A DNA stretch of 10,899 nucleotides, taken from Monoraphidium neglectum. Its lineage: Eukaryota > Chlorophyta > Chlorophyceae > Sphaeropleales > Selenastraceae. The notes beneath the pieces are model-generated. The model searched no databases, had not been told where the DNA came from, and worked only from the letters and a program-made list of their open reading frames with translations. Location of the stretch: NCBI RefSeq assembly GCF_000611645.1, contig NW_014011726.1:1-10899 (forward strand), in the 5' to 3' direction. Shown here one piece after another: positions 7,050-10,899 of the stretch (position 1 is its first letter; each line of letters starts with the position of its first letter). Position numbers and translations under genes: made by a program.

Positions 7050-7818
7050 ATGAGGCAAGTCGCGCAGCGATCGTCCATACTCCCAACCGTTCTGCATCGC
7101 TGCGACATGCCAGCGGATTGTCGCTTGCAGGTGAGCTTCAAGTACTTATCAGCCTCTCACCCTTCCATCTGGAGCAACTGTGAAATGATTCCGGTAGTCG
7201 GCGTGCACAGCTAATTGCATGGCGTGATGCTGGTCTGCAGCTGGCGCATCTGAAGCAGCAGCCAACCAGATTGAATGGGCACGGCTGTAGACCAGGCAGG
7301 CCAGCCCCTGCCTCACCCGCCACACTGTACCTGAGGCGACTGTCCCGCCTGCCACCTGCGACCCCCACGCCCCAGTACTGCTCAACCTGTGCCAAGTGTT
7401 TGAATCAACACCTCATGGAACAGCCTGGACCCCTGTGGAAACCCCACATAATATTCCAGATTCAGTGCACAGCAGCCGGCGACTGGCAGCCCAAGCCTGC
7501 GTTTGTAAGCACTGACGATGCACGGTACGCTGCGCTAGCCGGCGTGCTGCCACGAGGATTTGAGCAGCATGCAGGGCTGATGTGCGTCTTTTTGGTTCGA
7601 CCTCCCAGCGAGCAGCTTGACCACCAGGCTGTTGGTTGACAATATATCCTTCGCTCGCATACATCAGTATAGTGGTCCCTATTAGCGTTGACACCCCGAG
7701 GCATCAACAAAAAGCACTCCGCATCACCCCTGGCCTCGATCTCTTGCAGGCGGCCATGAGCGATGGAGCCTATCAAGGGCATACCTTCGATGAGCTGTGT
7801 CTGTATCACGACTTCTAA
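7050..7818 (+). CDS. Small unrecognised protein, tentative 3-exon model
   Basis: The model joins 7050-7130, 7241-7504 and 7750-7818 (all phase 0) into 137 residues. The splice sites look good: donors CAG|GTGAGC and TTT|GTAAGC, acceptors TCTGCAG and CTCTTGCAG. Residues 1 to about 70 are rich in Arg, Leu, Pro and Ala with few acids, resembling an organelle presequence. The middle has a CSTCAKC cysteine cluster and WKPHIIFQIQ. The last exon encodes AAMSDGAYQGHTFDELCLYHDF-type sequence, mixed in composition and ending in TAA, which looks like a genuine C-terminus. I do not recognise a family. If the second intron is retained, the frame stays open to a stop at 7637-7639, giving a different C-terminus. 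No TGTAA signal was found before the next gene, which weakens the model. The gene is head-to-head with the probable complex I subunit gene. Confidence 0.4.
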
Positions 7819-7998
7819 GGACAGTACAGCAGCAAACATCGGACACTTGCAACACACAAACAAAGGGGAGGCAGGTGGGCGGGCGGTGAACTGTGCCAGG
7901 GCAGCACACGAGCCGCCCCCCAAAGCCACCAACGTTGCCTCATGGCACCCCTTTCGCTCAGCGGTTGAACTTCGATTACATCACTTTCCTTTGCAATC

Positions 7999-9005
7999 AT
8001 GCGCGTGGTCGCCGCTGTGCTGCTGGTGAGCTGGTTTGGTGCTCGGTGCCCTGTCTCCCGGCTTGGCTGTTCGTGGAGTAACTAGAATAACCATGTAGTG
8101 TATGCGTGGCCGGTTCATCTAGCAGAAGCTTCGGGCTTTCACACTAGCCCATGGCCGCCAAAGGGAGTGCAGTCGCCACGGGGTTGTGGACAGCAGCTGA
8201 AACTAGGATGGAGTGTAGACGAATTAAAGAGCGTGTGGGCCCTGTGTACGGCGTGGAACAGGATCGTGGAAAGTGGGGAGCGGTCGCTGCGCTGCGCTGC
8301 AGCAGGCACTGCAAGTGTGGCCAGGTTGGTATTGCCTCGCCCTTCTTTCCATCTCATCGCATGCCTGCTCCTTTCCTCGCTTCCTTGCGCCATGCCCTAG
8401 GCTGCTCTGGGTGGGAACGCCAACCCTGGCGCTGATGACGTGAAGAAGATCCTGGGCGCTGGTGAGTTGAAGCGGTCGTTGCGCTGTGCCGTCTGTCTGC
8501 ATCGCCCCTGCCCCCTTCCCCCTCCTCCCCCTGTGGCTCACGCGGCCTCGCCACGTGGACCCACTCCCTGAGCAGTGGGTGTTGAGGCCGATGCCGACAG
8601 CGTGTCGCGGCTGCTGAAGGAGCTGGAGGGCAAGGACCTCGCGGAGCTGGTGGCGGCCGGTCGCGAGAAGCTTCAGTCTGTGCCCTCTGGGGCCGCCGCG
8701 GCTGCTGCGCCCGCCGCTGGCGGTGCTGCCCCCGCGGCCAAGAAGGAGGAGGCCAAGAAGGAGGAGCCCTCCGAGGAGGACGAGGTGAGTGGTTGGGTGT
8801 TGTGGGGTATTTGTTTCGTTGCAGGGCAGGGATGGGTTGTCGGTGCCTATGCTGGGGGGACTCTACGAGCTCTACAAAATGACTAGCGGCGTCACGGGAT
8901 AGATGGAGAACAACCCACGCACGCATTGCTCAGTATGCTTGACACCGCCCATGCTCCCTTTCTGTGCCTGTTCTGCAGGACATGGGCTTCTCCCTCTTTG
9001 ATTGA
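7999..9005 (+). CDS. RPP2: 60S acidic ribosomal protein P2 (4 exons)
   Basis: Exons are 7999-8025, 8401-8461, 8576-8784 and 8979-9005, with GT-AG introns of 375, 114 and 194 bases, giving 107 residues, normal for the family. The protein starts [15 protein letters not shown], continues with the helical dimerisation domain ([20 protein letters not shown], then [19 protein letters not shown]), an alanine-rich hinge (about 67-83), an acidic charged run of [14 protein letters not shown] type, and the invariant C-terminus DMGFSLFD. P2 pairs with P1 on the P0 stalk of the cytoplasmic 60S subunit and recruits translation factors; this is established for the family. The MRxVAAxLL start and the VGVEAD segment separate P2 from P1. 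The first exon has only nine codons and the last only eight plus the stop. Confidence 0.97.
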
Positions 9006-9094
9006 GCGGGGAAACGGATGCGCCGTACTAGACTGCATTGCAAGGAACACCTGCGCACGCATGGCAACCATGCCGATTGTGCAGGCACTTTCCA

Positions 9095-9099
9095 TGTAA
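9095..9099 (+). terminator. Poly(A) signal TGTAA of the P2 gene
   Basis: TGTAA lies about 90 bases after the P2 stop codon at 9005, a usual spacing for chlorophyte genes. Confidence 0.65.
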
Positions 9100-9604
9100 C
9101 AGCTTGTTGAACACACAACTCAGTTGACAGTGCAGGGATGCAAGCTAGTGTGATATGCATACAGCGCACATGCGTCATGTGTGCCTTGTTGCAGAAAGAA
9201 TAAGCTTCTCCCTCACGTTGGGATCAGCATAAGGATCGTTACAGCATGATGCGGTCGTCGGCTTCTGGAGCTATCCAGCTTGCAGCATTGGACTTTCAAG
9301 CAGCAGCATTATGTGACTAAGATTCAGGTTGCGACCGTCCGCGGGATGCAAAGCAGGCGTGTGTGAAGGCTCTGGGAGCGTGCTGGTATGCGCTGCACAG
9401 ACAAGCGCACATGGGGGCTTGTACGGGCAGGATTGCAGATAAGAGCGCAAAGCGCGGCTCCAGACGCACGTCCGCGTGTGCAGGACAATCAAGCCAAGGA
9501 TGTGCAGCTGTTTCATCAAGGCCCAGACCGTCGCATCCGGGCATCGGGTGGGGTGGTGTGATGCAGGGTGTGCGCCGAGAAGGGAGAAGAGCAGCAGCGT
9601 AGGC

Positions 9605-9776
9605 GCAGGAATGTTGGTGATTTCAAATTTGAGACCCATGGAGAAAGTAGTAGGGCATGCACGATGAAAAGCCGGCCTCGGACACCTCACCCGCAACACC
9701 TGTGGCAACGCAAGCCTCATACTCTGTGCCAGACCTTCCACTCCGCTGGGCGCCCAGCGTGACCCGGTTTGCCAGC
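9605..9776. repeat. Dispersed repeat, copy 2
   Basis: This is the diverged partner of 1521-1690, same orientation, sharing the exact 14-mer gcaagcctcatact and several flanking words. It includes the 16-bp palindrome CGCTGGGCGCCCAGCG (9744-9759), which is degraded in copy 1. Its minus strand reads EYEACVATG, continues as AGEVSEAGFSSCM and reaches a stop, in register with copy 1. Confidence 0.6.
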
Positions 9777-9923
9777 ACATGGTCTTATGTACATGTTAGG
9801 GATGGCTCACAACATCAGAGTAGAAACAGTCGGTTGAAGGAAAGGCAGGGCAACAAGTTAATGCTGCCACAACACAATGTGCAACAGGATAACAACATAA
9901 TTGGCATCTCGGATGGTCATCTC

Positions 9924-9960
9924 ATCATCATTGGAACATCATCATCATCATTGGAACATC
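9924..9960. repeat. 20-bp tandem duplication within a CAT-rich patch
   Basis: The segment atcatcattggaacatc occurs at 9924 and again at 9944, within a run of ATC triplets. It looks like a simple microsatellite-type duplication. Confidence 0.8.
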
Positions 9961-10068
9961 TGCATGTGGGAAAGCGTCTGCTCCAGCATTGCAGCTGCAG
10001 AGGTCACAGCATCTGATCAGAGAAGCGCCACCACGTTCGAGCCCGTCGCAGTCACGAGCTGACCCAAG

Positions 10069-10899
10069 TCATGAGCGGTTGAATGGCGAGCCCCCCTTGC
10101 TGGCACCAGCGGGACTGGATGCAGCTGGCACCGTGACCTGCAGGGCGCTCAGCCCTGGGAGCTGCGGCCTCCCAGGGGCCGCCCCCCACCGCGGCGAAGC
10201 TGCTGGAGATACAGGGCCCCTGCTGGCGCCCGCTGCTCCGGCCGAGTGTGCCGCGGCCACCGTCACAACCAGAAGGCTGGGCTCCTTGCGCCGTGTAGCT
10301 GCAGCAGCGGCAGATGGTGAGGAGGGCGCAGCGAAAGGAAAAGAGTTGAACGGCGTGTTACTGCCGCTTCCACCAAGGCCAGTGGCGGGGGCAAGGCCCT
10401 CATAGGCCAGCGGCCTCGCATCCATGTTGCTGACAGGGCGCGTGCTGCCTGCAAGTGCCAGCAGCAGTTCGTTGACCATGTGCTGGGTGTTGGCCAGGGG
10501 CAGGCTGTTGGGGTCGTTCCAAAAAGGGTCCTCGATCTCACGAGCCACCTGCACACATGGGCGAGGGCCGTCCGCTTTTCATTGCAAAACATGTCTGCAG
10601 CCTCTGTGTAGTCAATTTGAACCTTAGGGTGCGGCATACGCACACAACACAAAAGATAACCATGTGCGCACACGCGTATGCATGCAGCGTGCATATTGTG
10701 CGCACTCGCAACACCGTACCTCAGATGACCCCCAGTATGTTCCCACAGTGATGCTGGTGAGGAAGACAGCCTGGTGGCAGGCGGGCAGGCAGCTCAAGTT
10801 GGAGTGGTGAGCGAGGAGGGTGGGGCAGGGAAGAGGCGCATGAGGGTGTGTTGCGGTGCGCTTGGCCGCCACCACTTGCAGCACCGGGAGACGGGAGCA
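10069..10899 (-). CDS. Bestrophin-family anion channel, 3' part (runs off the right edge)
   Basis: Two exons are clear on the minus strand: 10770-10720 (17 codons, AVFLTSITVGTYWGSSE) and 10548-10069 with a TGA stop, joined in phase 0 across a 171-base GT-AG intron. The junction yields SSEVAREIEDPFWNDPNSLP, the hallmark that follows the last transmembrane helix in bestrophin/UPF0187 proteins; the first of the two exons would be the end of that helix. A further exon may end at 10876 and continue past the window, but its donor is weak. After LPLANTQHMVNELLLALAG the C-terminus is about 125 residues of Pro-, Ala-, Ser- and Gly-rich low-complexity sequence, probably disordered. Bestrophins form pentameric chloride or bicarbonate channels; in algae some sit in thylakoids and supply bicarbonate, but location cannot be judged here because the N-terminus is missing. 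The acidic calcium-clasp run of animal bestrophins is reduced to WNDPNSL. Confidence 0.8.

Larger units (their letters stand above)
9100..10068. other. Gene-poor region between P2 and the bestrophin-type gene
   Basis: No gene is supported. A 169-codon open frame on the minus strand (9271-9780) has no family signal and partly overlaps the dispersed repeat, so I do not call it. The right end presumably holds the 3' UTR of the bestrophin-type gene. No minus-strand TGTAA was found just after its stop codon; the nearest I see is far away, at 9239-9243. Confidence 0.45.

Noticed and set aside
7462..7932. Minus-strand open frame of 156 codons opposite the small gene
   Set aside because: The plus strand has better splice sites and a natural stop in the last exon. 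The minus frame shows no family signal, though it cannot be fully excluded.
9271..9780. Minus-strand open frame of 169 codons
   Set aside because: It has no recognisable domain or splice partners and partly overlaps the dispersed repeat. The repeat's conserved frame is a different one.

Overview
The window reads as nuclear DNA of a green alga, most likely a core chlorophyte. Genes are G+C-rich and split by many short GT-AG introns of about 100-250 bases. TGTAA, the poly(A) signal typical of chlorophytes, follows several stop codons. Telomere-type TTTAGGG motifs occur in three places, and the encoded proteins resemble plant or algal families. The exact genus cannot be read from the sequence.

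Layout. Positions 1 to about 2229 look like subtelomeric or degenerate repeat DNA. They hold a 302-bp tandem repeat carrying telomere motifs, a telomeric tract set between 11-bp direct repeats, flanking blocks that match each other at an offset of 1020, and a dispersed repeat. I see no complete gene there. Positions 2230-5183 (+) hold a ten-exon ABHD18-type alpha/beta hydrolase whose exons I could join in one frame to 466 codons. Its exon 8 has a polyglutamine tract and its last intron an interstitial telomeric tract. Positions 5521-6748 (-) hold a three-exon gamma-carbonic-anhydrase-like protein, a probable subunit of the mitochondrial complex I matrix arm, with two of the three zinc histidines missing. 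Divergent from it, 7050-7818 (+) is a tentative three-exon gene for a small unrecognised protein with a presequence-like N-terminus. Positions 7999-9005 (+) are a clear four-exon gene for ribosomal stalk protein P2. Positions 9006-10068 are gene-poor and carry a second copy of the dispersed repeat. Positions 10069-10899 (-) hold the 3' part of a bestrophin-family anion channel gene that runs off the right edge.

The genes do not form a pathway; this is ordinary eukaryotic gene order. The only hint of linkage is the head-to-head arrangement of the complex I subunit gene and the small presequence-bearing ORF over 301 bp. I found no convincing undescribed multi-gene system. The most unusual signals are the telomeric tracts inside repeat DNA and inside an intron, and the diverged dispersed repeat pair.
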